Positions 20,738 to 28,914 of a DNA stretch of 54,730 bases are shown here, piece after piece (positions within the stretch are counted from its first letter, which is position 1; the number at the start of each line of letters is the position of its first letter). The stretch is from an uncultured Pelagibacteraceae bacterium. GTDB taxonomy: Bacteria; Pseudomonadota; Alphaproteobacteria; Pelagibacterales; Pelagibacteraceae. The DNA lies in the NCBI GenBank assembly GCA_902567765.1, contig CACFNI010000007.1, forward strand, positions 1-54,730. Reading direction: 5' to 3'. Made by a program: the position numbers and the translations under genes. The notes below the pieces were generated by a model. That model searched no databases. It worked only from the letters and a program-made list of their open reading frames with translations, and was not told the origin of the DNA.

Positions 20738-21913
20738 ATGATTCATAAAAATGTAGAAAATGTTCAAAAAAGTTTTTTTGAAAATAAAGAAAATTGGGAA
20801 ACTAGAAAGTTATCAAAACCAAAAAGTACAATTCGTGTAGCTAGTCTTTTTTCTGGTATAGGAGCTTTTGAGCAAGCACTTAAAATTTTAGGCCTAAAAT
20901 CAAAAATAGTTTTAGCTTGTGATAATGATCAGTTTGTAAAAGAAAGTTTTTTTGCTAATTACGAAATTGAAGAAAAAAACTGGTTTGATGATGTTCAAAA
21001 AATAAATGGTACAAAATTCAAAAATAAAGTTGATCTATTAGTTGGTGGTGCGCCCTGTCAATCTTTCTCAATGGTTGGTAAAAGATTGGGTTTAAAAGAT
21101 ACGAGGGGAAATTTAACTTTACACTTTATTAAAAAGATAAATGAAATTAAACCAAAGGTTTTTATTTTTGAAAATGTCAGAGCCTTATTGAGCGTTGATA
21201 ATGGTGAGGCATGGAAAATAATTTATAATAAATTTAGACAAACAGGCTACAATTTTTATTGCGATAAACTGAATGCTAAAAATTTTGGTATTCCACAGAA
21301 TAGAGAAAGATTATTTGTTATTGGTTTTAAAAATAAACAAAATTTTTTATTTCCTCAGCCAATAAAACTTAAGAATAGTATGCAGGATTTTCTTGAAGGA
21401 CAATTTGATAAAAAATTTTATTTACCTCCAAAGGGAGTGGCATTTGTTACTAAAAACAAAAACCTTAAAAAAAGATATACTCAAGTAAATGGAAAAATAG
21501 CTTTGTGCCAAAAAAGAAATCAGCAGTTTAATTGGCATGGTGATTTTGTGCAGGTAAAAAAATCTAATATTAAAAAATACATCCTTTCAGATAAAGTTAA
21601 AAAATATGTTCTAAGTTCAGGAACAAAAGGATTTTATTCTAAACCCGAAATAGATCTTGAGATTGCAAGACCTTTGATATCAACGATGCACAAGATGCAT
21701 CGATCAGGTGTAGATAATTATATTTCATTAAAAAAAGGAAAGATTAGAAAGTTAACACCTAGAGAGTGTTTAAGGCTCATGGGATTTCCAGATACTTTTA
21801 AACAAGTAGTCTCCGATACCCAGCTTTATAGACAAACTGGAAATAGTATAGTCGTAAATATTATTATAGCTTTGCTTAAAGAAATGGATATTTCAAAATT
21901 TGGAACCAAATGA
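20738..21913 (+). CDS. DNA (cytosine-5) methyltransferase of a type II restriction-modification module
   Basis: A 391-residue C5-cytosine methyltransferase with all key motifs: I (LFSGIGAFEQAL), IV with the nucleophile Cys107 (GGAPCQSFS), VI (FENV), VIII (QNRERLFVIGF), IX-like LTPRECLRLMGFPDTF and X (RQTGNSIVVNII). The target-recognition region (about 235-295) is not one I can assign to a sequence. Its TGA overlaps the ATG of the HNH nuclease gene by 4 nt, so the two are coupled. A TATATT at 20725-20730 lies 7 nt before the ATG, suggesting a very short or absent leader. Base composition resembles that of the neighbours. Confidence 0.93.
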   Translation: MIHKNVENVQKSFFENKENWETRKLSKPKSTIRVASLFSGIGAFEQALKILGLKSKIVLACDNDQFVKESFFANYEIEEKNWFDDVQKINGTKFKNKVDLLVGGAPCQSFSMVGKRLGLKDTRGNLTLHFIKKINEIKPKVFIFENVRALLSVDNGEAWKIIYNKFRQTGYNFYCDKLNAKNFGIPQNRERLFVIGFKNKQNFLFPQPIKLKNSMQDFLEGQFDKKFYLPPKGVAFVTKNKNLKKRYTQVNGKIALCQKRNQQFNWHGDFVQVKKSNIKKYILSDKVKKYVLSSGTKGFYSKPEIDLEIARPLISTMHKMHRSGVDNYISLKKGKIRKLTPRECLRLMGFPDTFKQVVSDTQLYRQTGNSIVVNIIIALLKEMDISKFGTK

Positions 21914-22869
21914 TACTTGATGGTGAAGAGCTTAAATTAATAGATGCGTCTGAAAAAATAACAATCGCAGACTCATTTGTACATCCTGCACAAAAACTAG
22001 GAAGAGGCCATGGTGAAGCGAAACTTTATATAGGAAATAAATGTGACGAACTTTGGAATTTTTTTGGTTCAGAAGAGGGCTTCACACTAAAATGTTTCTT
22101 AGAAAAAAAAAATCTTTTAGAATTTATTGATGATTTAAAACCTGAATATGAAAATCCTAATTTGCCTTACGAGAGACAGTCCGAGCTCCCTATGCTTTTT
22201 AATCAAAGAAGGGAAAAGATAAATAATTTAGATAATGTCGTTAAGCTTGAAATGAGTTACCAATCTCATCTGCAAGGACCTAGGGTTTATCTAAATTCTG
22301 ATGATGAAAATTATAAATTTTTAAGAGAAGTACCCCTTCCAAGGTTATGTTATTTGATTTTTGCTAAATATAAAAAAAATAACAATTATTTGTTCAAGAT
22401 TAGACTTTTTACAAATTTCAGAGAAATCTCCGAAACAAATGAGCATCCTCAAATTTTAGAGGAACAAATTAGATCTATACCAGCAGGGGATAGATTGCAA
22501 ACCGTAAGAGTAAGAAGAGGTCAGCCTGAATTTAGACAAGCTTTACTTAATTCAATTCCTTTTTGTCCAGTTACAACAGTAACAGATGACCGTTTGTTGG
22601 AAGCTTGTCATATTAAACCTCGAAGAAAATGTACAATCGAAGAGCAAAGGGATATGAAAAATGGTTTAATGTTAACACCAACAATACATCAAATATTTGA
22701 TGATGGATTTATTACATTTGAAAAAAAAAAAATTAAAGTTTCACCTTATATATCTAAAATTACTTTGAAAAAACTAGGTATAATTGATGGTCAAAGTGTA
22801 GATTTATTACCATTGGAAGGAAGAGAGAAATATTTTAAACACCATAGAGAAATAGAGTTTAAATCATAA
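21910..22869 (+). CDS. HNH-family type II restriction endonuclease (putative)
   Basis: A 319-residue protein whose C-terminal part (about 200-290) matches the HNH_2 pattern: VRVRRGQPEFRQALL, FCPVTTVTDDRLLEACHIKPR, then NGLMLTPTIHQIFDDGFITF, giving the His of ACHIKP, the Asn of KNGL and the His of TIHQIFD. The N-terminal 190 residues are not recognised and may bind DNA. Its partner is the overlapping cytosine-5 methyltransferase, which makes a restriction role very likely; cleavage specificity is unknown. It ends 21 nt before mutM. Confidence 0.82.
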   Translation: MILDGEELKLIDASEKITIADSFVHPAQKLGRGHGEAKLYIGNKCDELWNFFGSEEGFTLKCFLEKKNLLEFIDDLKPEYENPNLPYERQSELPMLFNQRREKINNLDNVVKLEMSYQSHLQGPRVYLNSDDENYKFLREVPLPRLCYLIFAKYKKNNNYLFKIRLFTNFREISETNEHPQILEEQIRSIPAGDRLQTVRVRRGQPEFRQALLNSIPFCPVTTVTDDRLLEACHIKPRRKCTIEEQRDMKNGLMLTPTIHQIFDDGFITFEKKKIKVSPYISKITLKKLGIIDGQSVDLLPLEGREKYFKHHREIEFKS

Positions 22870-22890
22870 TTTGTAAACAATTTTGTCTAA

Positions 22891-23754
22891 ATGCCTGAAT
22901 TACCTGAAGTAGAAATAGTCAAAAGATCACTCAAAAATAATATCGAGAATAAAAAAATTAAAAAAGTTATTATTAAAAATAGAAATTTAAGGTTTAAAAT
23001 TCATAAAAAATTTGAAAATATTCTTAAGGGTAAATTCATAATTAATGTTCAAAGGTTTTCAAAGTATATAATTCTCACATTAGATAATAATAGTTATTGT
23101 TTGATACATTTAGGAATGTCAGGAACCTTGCATATTTTAAATAATAACAAAAAAAAAGTCATAACAAATTTAAGTTTTTATCACTCCCCAAATCTTCCTA
23201 AAAAACATAATCATGTTCATATTATTTTTGATAAATTTAAAATAATTTATAACGATCCTAGAAGATTTGGTTTTTTAAAGTTAATAGAAACTCCGAATAA
23301 ATTAAGAGGTTTTTTTTCAAACTATGGACCTGAGCCTTTTGATGAAACTTTCAATATTTCCTATCTAAAATCAAAACTTAATTATAAATCAAAAAATATT
23401 AAAAATTACCTTTTAGATCAAAAATTTGTATCAGGAATAGGCAATATTTATGCCAGTGAAATTTTATTTAATTCTAAAATTAATCCACAACGAAGTTCAG
23501 GACATCTAACCCAGGAAGACTATAAAAATATAATTTTTTTTTCTAAAAAAGTATTAAATAATTCTATTAAAAAAGGGGGATCCACAATTCAAAATTTTAA
23601 AAATACAAAAGGTTATTCAGGGAGTTTTCAAAAAGAATTTAAAGTTTATGACAGAGAAAATGAAAAATGTTTAAAAAAAAACTGTAAAGGAATAATAAAA
23701 AAAATTGTAATTTCTAATAGATCAACTTTTTTTTGCGATTTATGTCAAAAATGA
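22891..23754 (+). CDS. mutM: Formamidopyrimidine-DNA glycosylase
   Basis: MutM (Fpg) removes 8-oxoguanine and related lesions and nicks the abasic site. The 287-residue protein begins PELPEVEIVKRSL with the catalytic Pro2 and Glu3, has the helix-two-turn-helix segment SGIGNIYASEILF, and ends with a zinc finger: C-x4-C (CLKKNC) and CDLCQK, the longer first knuckle typical of alphaproteobacterial enzymes. It lies just upstream of rpsT and dnaA, a common alphaproteobacterial order. No Shine-Dalgarno is seen before the ATG. Confidence 0.96.
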   Translation: MPELPEVEIVKRSLKNNIENKKIKKVIIKNRNLRFKIHKKFENILKGKFIINVQRFSKYIILTLDNNSYCLIHLGMSGTLHILNNNKKKVITNLSFYHSPNLPKKHNHVHIIFDKFKIIYNDPRRFGFLKLIETPNKLRGFFSNYGPEPFDETFNISYLKSKLNYKSKNIKNYLLDQKFVSGIGNIYASEILFNSKINPQRSSGHLTQEDYKNIIFFSKKVLNNSIKKGGSTIQNFKNTKGYSGSFQKEFKVYDRENEKCLKKNCKGIIKKIVISNRSTFFCDLCQK

Positions 23755-23766
23755 GGTATTATTTTA

Positions 23767-23795
23767 TTGACCACGTTTAAATCTCACGATATACC
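23767..23795 (+). promoter_or_regulatory. rpsT promoter
   Basis: The -35 TTGACC (23767-23772) and -10 TATACC (23790-23795) have 17-bp spacing. The stretch after the -10 (ACAGCGCGC) is GC-rich in a very AT-rich region, resembling the discriminators of stringently controlled ribosomal promoters. The rpsT ATG begins 10 nt after the -10, so the transcript would have a leader of only 0-3 nt. Confidence 0.65.
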
Positions 23796-23804
23796 ACAGC
23801 GCGC

Positions 23805-24065
23805 ATGGCAAATACAAAATCAGCTATTAAAAGAATAAGAAGAATTGCTCGACAGACAACTGTAAATAGAGCTCGTAAGAGCAAATTTAAAAATGCAATA
23901 AAAAAAATGAACCTTTTGATTGAATCAAAAAAAAAAAACGATGCTTTAAAGTTCTTACCCAAGTTGAATTCGGAATTAATGAAGGTAGCTAAAACAGGCA
24001 TTATTAAGAAACAAACGGCTTCTAGAAACGTTTCTAGAATTACAAAAAAGATTTCAGCTCTTTAA
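23805..24065 (+). CDS. rpsT: 30S ribosomal protein S20
   Basis: S20 is a primary binder of 16S rRNA, an all-helical basic protein. The 86 residues start ANTKSAIKRIRRIARQT, and the C-terminal KQTASRNVSRITKKISAL matches the family. The length is normal. It has its own promoter upstream, with no Shine-Dalgarno and almost no leader. It lies between mutM and dnaA on the same strand. Confidence 0.97.
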   Translation: MANTKSAIKRIRRIARQTTVNRARKSKFKNAIKKMNLLIESKKKNDALKFLPKLNSELMKVAKTGIIKKQTASRNVSRITKKISAL

Positions 24066-24364
24066 ATCTAACTACTTACAGTTGTTTAATCAAATTTAAG
24101 TATTCAACTCAAAGTAATTATACTAAATGTAAATTTTTTTTTTATAATAATTACAAGATGTTGATGTCAAGTTTTTTTAGATTAAATCTTTAAAAAAAAA
24201 TTTTTTTTCCACTATAGATTTTATTTAAATTTTTTTTTTTTTTACATCAATAGGTTGAGATAAATTTATATTCACTTCTAGATTTTATTTTATTTTTATA
24301 TTTATAAATATTTTATTGCATAATCTATTTTTTACCCTTAACTCAGACTATTCTAAAAGAATTC
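24066..24364. other. AT-rich intergenic region between rpsT and dnaA
   Basis: These 299 bases hold long T and A runs (for example around 24190-24208 and 24229-24242), an AT-only dyad around AGATTAAATCT (24179-24189) and a small dyad ATTCT-AAA-AGAAT (24350-24362) just before the dnaA ATG. I see no coding ORF and no good copy of the DnaA box TTATCCACA on either strand. It must contain the dnaA promoter. An origin here is possible from position and composition but not supported by motifs. Confidence 0.5.
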
Positions 24365-25771
24365 ATGAAAAATAACTTATCTAAAAATCCTGCGAATATT
24401 TCACAGACAAAAATTAATTGGAATGATGTTCAGTCTCGTATGAAGATAAGTTTTGGAAACGATGTATATGAGAGCTGGCTTAAAAAATTAAATTTTGTAG
24501 AAGAATTCAAAAATTATATCCTCTTATCAGTATCAACAAGATTTATCAGAGACTGGATTACATCAAGATATTTAGATCAAATATTAAAAATAATTAGTGA
24601 ATTTAATAAGAATATAACTAGGATTGAGTTAAAAATTCATGAAATAAATGATGACAATACCGAAGAATTAAATAACTCATCAAACAAAAAAGAAAATATA
24701 TCATTTATTAAGGATAGTTTTTTACAGTATAATAGAATTGATCAAAATAAAACTTTTGATAACTTTGTAATTGGTCAAAGTAATAAATTAGCTTTTGAGG
24801 CATCAAAGAAAGTCACTCAGAGTTTAGCTCACTATAATCCACTTTATGTTTATGGAGGTGTAGGAATGGGCAAAACACATTTATTAAATGCAATTGGTTT
24901 AGATCTTAAAAAAAATAATAAAATTATGTTTATTTCCGCTGAGCGATTTATGTATCAGTTTGTTAAATCTATAAAATCAAATGAAATGGTAAAGTTTAAA
25001 GATTATTTTAGAAACACCGATGTTTTAATTATAGATGATATTCAATTTATGAACGGTAAAGAGTCTATGCAAGAAGAATTCTTTCATACATTTAATGCAC
25101 TTATTGAAAAAGGATCCCAAGTTATAGTCTCTGCTGACAGGGCTCCAAATAAATTATCAAGAATTCAAGAACGGATAAAATCAAGATTTTCTGGTGGTCT
25201 AGTTATTGATATACAAAAACCTGATTTTGATTTGAGATTTAAAATTGTGCAAAATAAGATACAAGAGCTCACTTTATTAAATTTAAACGGAATCAAAATA
25301 TCGGAAGAAGTAAAAAATTTTATAAGTTCTGAAATAAAAACTAGTATAAGAGAAATAGTTGGAGCAATAAATAGAATTGTTTCATTTTCAAGAATCTATA
25401 ATAAAGAACCGAGTTTATCTGAGGTAAAAGTCATATTAAAAGATTTATTAAATTTATCAGAAAATAATGTAACAATTGATTTGATACAGTCGTTAGTGTG
25501 CAAGTTTTTTAAGATTAGCAAAAATGAAATGTTATCTTCAAGAAGATCAAGGTATCTCGTACGTCCAAGACAAACAGCAATTTATTTGACAAAAATTCTT
25601 ACTTCAAAATCATTACCTGAAATAGGAAGAGAATTTTCAAACAGGGATCATACAACAATAATACATTCAGTAAAAACTATTGAAAAATTAAAAAAAAATG
25701 ATTTAGAACTTAGTGCTAATATTGATACTCTTAAAAACAAAATTCTATACAATAAAAATAATGAAATTTAA
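24365..25771 (+). CDS. dnaA: Chromosomal replication initiator DnaA
   Basis: DnaA is the AAA+ initiator that melts the origin. In 468 residues: an N-terminal DnaB-interaction domain (about 1-90), a short linker, the AAA+ core with Walker A (GGVGMGKTH) and Walker B (VLIIDDIQFM), and the C-terminal DNA-binding domain with the signature REFSNRDHTTIIHSVKTIEKL. dnaN starts inside its last codons. No Shine-Dalgarno is seen before the ATG. Confidence 0.98.
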   Translation: MKNNLSKNPANISQTKINWNDVQSRMKISFGNDVYESWLKKLNFVEEFKNYILLSVSTRFIRDWITSRYLDQILKIISEFNKNITRIELKIHEINDDNTEELNNSSNKKENISFIKDSFLQYNRIDQNKTFDNFVIGQSNKLAFEASKKVTQSLAHYNPLYVYGGVGMGKTHLLNAIGLDLKKNNKIMFISAERFMYQFVKSIKSNEMVKFKDYFRNTDVLIIDDIQFMNGKESMQEEFFHTFNALIEKGSQVIVSADRAPNKLSRIQERIKSRFSGGLVIDIQKPDFDLRFKIVQNKIQELTLLNLNGIKISEEVKNFISSEIKTSIREIVGAINRIVSFSRIYNKEPSLSEVKVILKDLLNLSENNVTIDLIQSLVCKFFKISKNEMLSSRRSRYLVRPRQTAIYLTKILTSKSLPEIGREFSNRDHTTIIHSVKTIEKLKKNDLELSANIDTLKNKILYNKNNEI

Positions 25772-26873
25772 TGTTAATCAGCAAGACTTACAAAAATCTT
25801 TAAATTATTGTCAGGGAGTAATAGAAAAAAGAAGCACATTACCAATTTTATCTAATATTTTATTAGAAACTGGTGATGCTAAACTTAAAATTACAGCAAC
25901 TGATTTAGATTTAATATTTATCAACCAAATTGATAATGTTGAAATTATTGAGGATGGCAAAACAACAACTACGGCATCAATAATGTATGACATTGTAAGA
26001 AAATTCTCTTCAGGAAAGAAAATTAATTTGTCATTAAGTAATGAAAATAGATTACATTTAGAGTCAGAAAAATCTATTTTCAACCTTAATTGTATAGGAC
26101 CCTCAGAGTTTCCTGTGACTGATGAAAATTTTAATCAAAATGAATTTAGCATTAAATCTAAACAGCTTCTAAAATTATTAAACAAGTGTAAATTTTCAGT
26201 ATCTAATGATGAAACTAGACATTATTTGAGTGGAATTTTTATACATCAAACACAAATAGAGGACAAAGTTTTTTTGACTGCTGCTGCAACTGACAGTCAC
26301 AGGATGTCAATATCAAAGTTTAGACTTCCAGAAAAAGTGAATTTTGAACCAATTATTCTTCCAAAAAAAACTATTTTTCAGCTGTGTTCATTGCTGGAGG
26401 ATTATGAAGGAGAAGTTAAGATTTCCAATATTAAATCAAAAATAAAATTTGAACTTAATAACAGTATATTAATTTCAAAGTTAATTGACGGAAAATTTCC
26501 TAATTATGTTCAAGTGATACCAAAAAATAACCAAAAAAAACTTGAAGTTGATTTGAAAATATTTTTGGACTCAGTAGATAGAGTTGCATCTGTCTCTTTA
26601 GATAAAAAAGATGGAGTTAAATTTAATTTGGTTAAAGATACTCTTAATTTATCTGTTAATAATACTACTAGTGGAGATGGCAAAGAAAGTTTAAATGTTA
26701 AGTTTGATCATGATTTAGATATAAGTTTTAATTCAAGATACTTAATTGATGTTGCTTCACAATTAGACGGAGAAAAAATAGAGATTTTTTTCAACGATAC
26801 TGGTTCACCTGCTCTAATTAAAGATCCATCAGATTTTGATAGTATTTACGTAGTTATGCCAATGAAAGGTTAA
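25761..26873 (+). CDS. dnaN: DNA polymerase III sliding clamp (beta subunit)
   Basis: The beta clamp tethers DNA polymerase III to DNA. The product from ATG 25761 has 370 residues, beginning MKFNVNQQDLQKSLNYCQGV and containing STLPILSNILLE, DSHRMSISKF and the C-terminal YVVMPMKG, which match the family. The frame extends back to 25713 inside dnaA, but ATG 25761 fits the family N terminus; the overlap with dnaA is 11 nt. Its stop overlaps the convergent plsC stop by 4 bases. recF does not follow. Confidence 0.96.
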   Translation: MKFNVNQQDLQKSLNYCQGVIEKRSTLPILSNILLETGDAKLKITATDLDLIFINQIDNVEIIEDGKTTTTASIMYDIVRKFSSGKKINLSLSNENRLHLESEKSIFNLNCIGPSEFPVTDENFNQNEFSIKSKQLLKLLNKCKFSVSNDETRHYLSGIFIHQTQIEDKVFLTAAATDSHRMSISKFRLPEKVNFEPIILPKKTIFQLCSLLEDYEGEVKISNIKSKIKFELNNSILISKLIDGKFPNYVQVIPKNNQKKLEVDLKIFLDSVDRVASVSLDKKDGVKFNLVKDTLNLSVNNTTSGDGKESLNVKFDHDLDISFNSRYLIDVASQLDGEKIEIFFNDTGSPALIKDPSDFDSIYVVMPMKG

Positions 26874-27580
26874 TTCAAATTATCTAGTTCATTATAAATT
26901 TCGATCTGTAATTTTTGTAAAAATTCTTCTTTTTTAAAGCCAGGTTCAATTGGTTTTAAAATAGAAATTGTTAAAGATTTATTGGGTTCAAGCATCCCTC
27001 TTTTTGGCCATGTATAACCTGAATTTATTGCAACAGGTTGACACTTTATTTTAAGCTCATCGTATATACGACTGGCTCCTTTTTTGAAATCAGATCTATC
27101 TTTTGGATTTAATCTTGTACCTTGTGGAAAAATTATAATTGGTCTGTCCGATTTATTTACTGATTCAGAAATTTTATCAAAAAAATTTAGATTTTCTTTT
27201 GTAGTTTTTCCACGATCAATTGATATTGATCCAATTTTTATCAAATACCAACCAAATATAGGAATTTTCAATAGTTCTTTTTTTAAAATAAAAATAGGAG
27301 AATTAAAAATTGTTTGTAAAAAAAAAGTTTCAAACATTGATTGATGTGAGGAGGCTATAAGAAATTTTTCATTACAAATTATATTCTCTTTTCCTTTTAT
27401 TACTATTTTGGTAGATAAAAAAGTTTTTAAACATAGCCCAGCCCAAAAGCCCATTAATTTACCACCAACTAAAACAATTTTTTGAGGAAGAAAAAAGGAA
27501 GGTAAAAATATTATCGAAATCAATATAATTCCAAAATAAAAAAATATTGAAAATAAAAAATTTCTTATCATTAAACTCAA
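26870..27580 (-). CDS. plsC: 1-acyl-sn-glycerol-3-phosphate acyltransferase (PlsC family)
   Basis: PlsC adds the second acyl chain to lysophosphatidate in phospholipid synthesis. The 236-residue protein has an N-terminal membrane segment, the catalytic HQSMFE (an HX4E form of the HX4D motif, seen in other alphaproteobacteria), the substrate motif IFPQGTR (variant of FPEGTR) and a later PVAINSGYTWPKRG. It follows lysA by 3 nt. The Asp-to-Glu and Glu-to-Gln variations make exact substrate use uncertain. Confidence 0.88.
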   Translation of the reverse strand: MSLMIRNFLFSIFFYFGIILISIIFLPSFFLPQKIVLVGGKLMGFWAGLCLKTFLSTKIVIKGKENIICNEKFLIASSHQSMFETFFLQTIFNSPIFILKKELLKIPIFGWYLIKIGSISIDRGKTTKENLNFFDKISESVNKSDRPIIIFPQGTRLNPKDRSDFKKGASRIYDELKIKCQPVAINSGYTWPKRGMLEPNKSLTISILKPIEPGFKKEEFLQKLQIEIYNELDNLN

Positions 27581-27583
27581 AAG

Positions 27584-28798
27584 TTAAATTAGATCTTTTA
27601 ACTTCTGTCTTTTTTTAATTATATTTGTTTTATATCCTTTAACTAAGATTTCTGGAGGCTTTAATCTTATATTGTAATTAGAACTTAAAGACATTCCATA
27701 GGCCCCAACGTCAGAAATAATTACTAAATCTTTTTCACTCAATTTTTGAAATTTTTTAGATGTCATAAATTTATCTGTACTTTCACAAATTGGTCCGACA
27801 AATTCGTAGGTTTTACCTGCAAATTGATTAGTTTTCTTTTCTGGAATAATCTCATGTTCAGCACCATATAATGCTGGACGCATTAAATCATTCATTGCTG
27901 CATCTAAAATTATAAAACTTTTTTTAGAACTTGATTTTACATATATAACTTTTGAAATAAGAACTCCCGTATTTCCAATTATTGATCTTCCTGGTTCAAA
28001 AATAATTTTTGATTTATAATTCTTTAAAATTTTTTTAATTGCAAAAACATATTTTTTATAATTTAGAGTTTTTGATTTTTTATAATAAGGAATTCCCATT
28101 CCTCCACCTAAATCTATAAAATCAAATTTATAATTTGATTTTTTAATTATCCTATCGACTACCTTTAGCATTTTTTCGTAGGGTCGATGATTTAGAATCT
28201 GGCTACCAATGTGAACGCTAAGACATTTAAGATTTATATATTTTGACTTTTCTGCATATTTTACTAATTCCAAAAAAACTTTCTCTGATACACCAAACTT
28301 ATCCTCTTTTTTGCCTGTTGATATTTTACTAAGTGTTTTTGCATCGGTATTTGGGTTTAATCTTATTCCCAAGTTAACAATTCTTTTTTTATTTTTTGCT
28401 AACCTTTCTAATTCTAAAACCTCATTTTTTGACTCTGTGTTAATTAATAATATTTTTTTATCGATAGCAAAACTCAACTCCTCACTAGTTTTCCCTACTC
28501 CTGAAAAAACAATTTTTTTTGGTTTTATACCGGCTTTTAAGACTTGAGTTAACTCTCCCATAGAGACAACATCTGCACCTAAACCAAATTTTCCAATCTC
28601 TTTTAATAAAGTCAAATTTGAATTAGCTTTTACAGCAAAACATATGATCGGATTTAAACTTCTGAAATTATTTTTGAAATTATAAATATTTTCTTTTAAT
28701 TTTTTATAAGAATAGCAATACAGTGGAGTATGAAATTTATTTGCTAATTTACTAGCTTTAACTCCCTCTATATAAAAATTTTTATTTATATATTTCAT
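27584..28798 (-). CDS. lysA: Diaminopimelate decarboxylase
   Basis: LysA decarboxylates meso-diaminopimelate to lysine using PLP. The 404-residue protein has Lys57 in FAVKANSN, the HIGSQ motif, the phosphate-binding GGGMGIPY, EPGRSIIGNTG and the active-site CESTDKF in the C-terminal domain. Its ATG overlaps the stop of the small lipoprotein gene by one base (TAATG), so the argH, lipoprotein, lysA and plsC genes are one operon. Confidence 0.96.
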   Translation of the reverse strand: MKYINKNFYIEGVKASKLANKFHTPLYCYSYKKLKENIYNFKNNFRSLNPIICFAVKANSNLTLLKEIGKFGLGADVVSMGELTQVLKAGIKPKKIVFSGVGKTSEELSFAIDKKILLINTESKNEVLELERLAKNKKRIVNLGIRLNPNTDAKTLSKISTGKKEDKFGVSEKVFLELVKYAEKSKYINLKCLSVHIGSQILNHRPYEKMLKVVDRIIKKSNYKFDFIDLGGGMGIPYYKKSKTLNYKKYVFAIKKILKNYKSKIIFEPGRSIIGNTGVLISKVIYVKSSSKKSFIILDAAMNDLMRPALYGAEHEIIPEKKTNQFAGKTYEFVGPICESTDKFMTSKKFQKLSEKDLVIISDVGAYGMSLSSNYNIRLKPPEILVKGYKTNIIKKRQKLKDLI

Positions 28799-28914
28799 TA
28801 TATATTGATTGAAATAGAGCTATTATTTTTTGCTTTATACTCAGGATCTGCTTTTTTTCCACAAGAAAGTAAAAAACACAAACAAAGCAAACTTAAAATT
28901 AATTTTTTTTTCAT
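28798..28914 (-). CDS. lptM: Small LptM-like lipoprotein (38 residues)
   Basis: A 38-residue ORF with a basic start (MKKK), a hydrophobic stretch and a lipobox LLSC with Cys18, followed by GKKADPEYK. This is the short lipoprotein commonly found just upstream of lysA; the LptM (YifL) family assists maturation of the LPS translocon LptDE in E. coli. The ATG overlaps the argH stop (ATGA) and the TAA overlaps the lysA ATG (TAATG), a double coupling that strongly supports the gene. The mature chain is only about 20 residues. Calling it LptM is inference from position and the Cys-Gly-x-Lys pattern. Confidence 0.75.
   Translation of the reverse strand: MKKKLILSLLCLCFLLSCGKKADPEYKAKNNSSISINI

Noticed and set aside
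20738..22869. Recent horizontal transfer of the restriction-modification module
   Set aside because: Composition and codon use look like the neighbours, and no repeats, integrase or tRNA borders were seen.
24173..24200. Terminator after rpsT formed by the AGATTAAATCT dyad
   Set aside because: The stem is A/T-only and short and lies over 100 nt from the rpsT stop; such dyads are expected by chance here.
24350..24362. Operator ATTCT-AAA-AGAAT before dnaA
   Set aside because: Only five base pairs per arm and the reverse arrangement of the Irr-type half-sites; too weak in AT-rich DNA.
24066..24364. Replication origin with DnaA boxes upstream of dnaA
   Set aside because: The position and A/T richness fit, but I find no good TTATCCACA-like box on either strand; the nearest matches have two or more mismatches.
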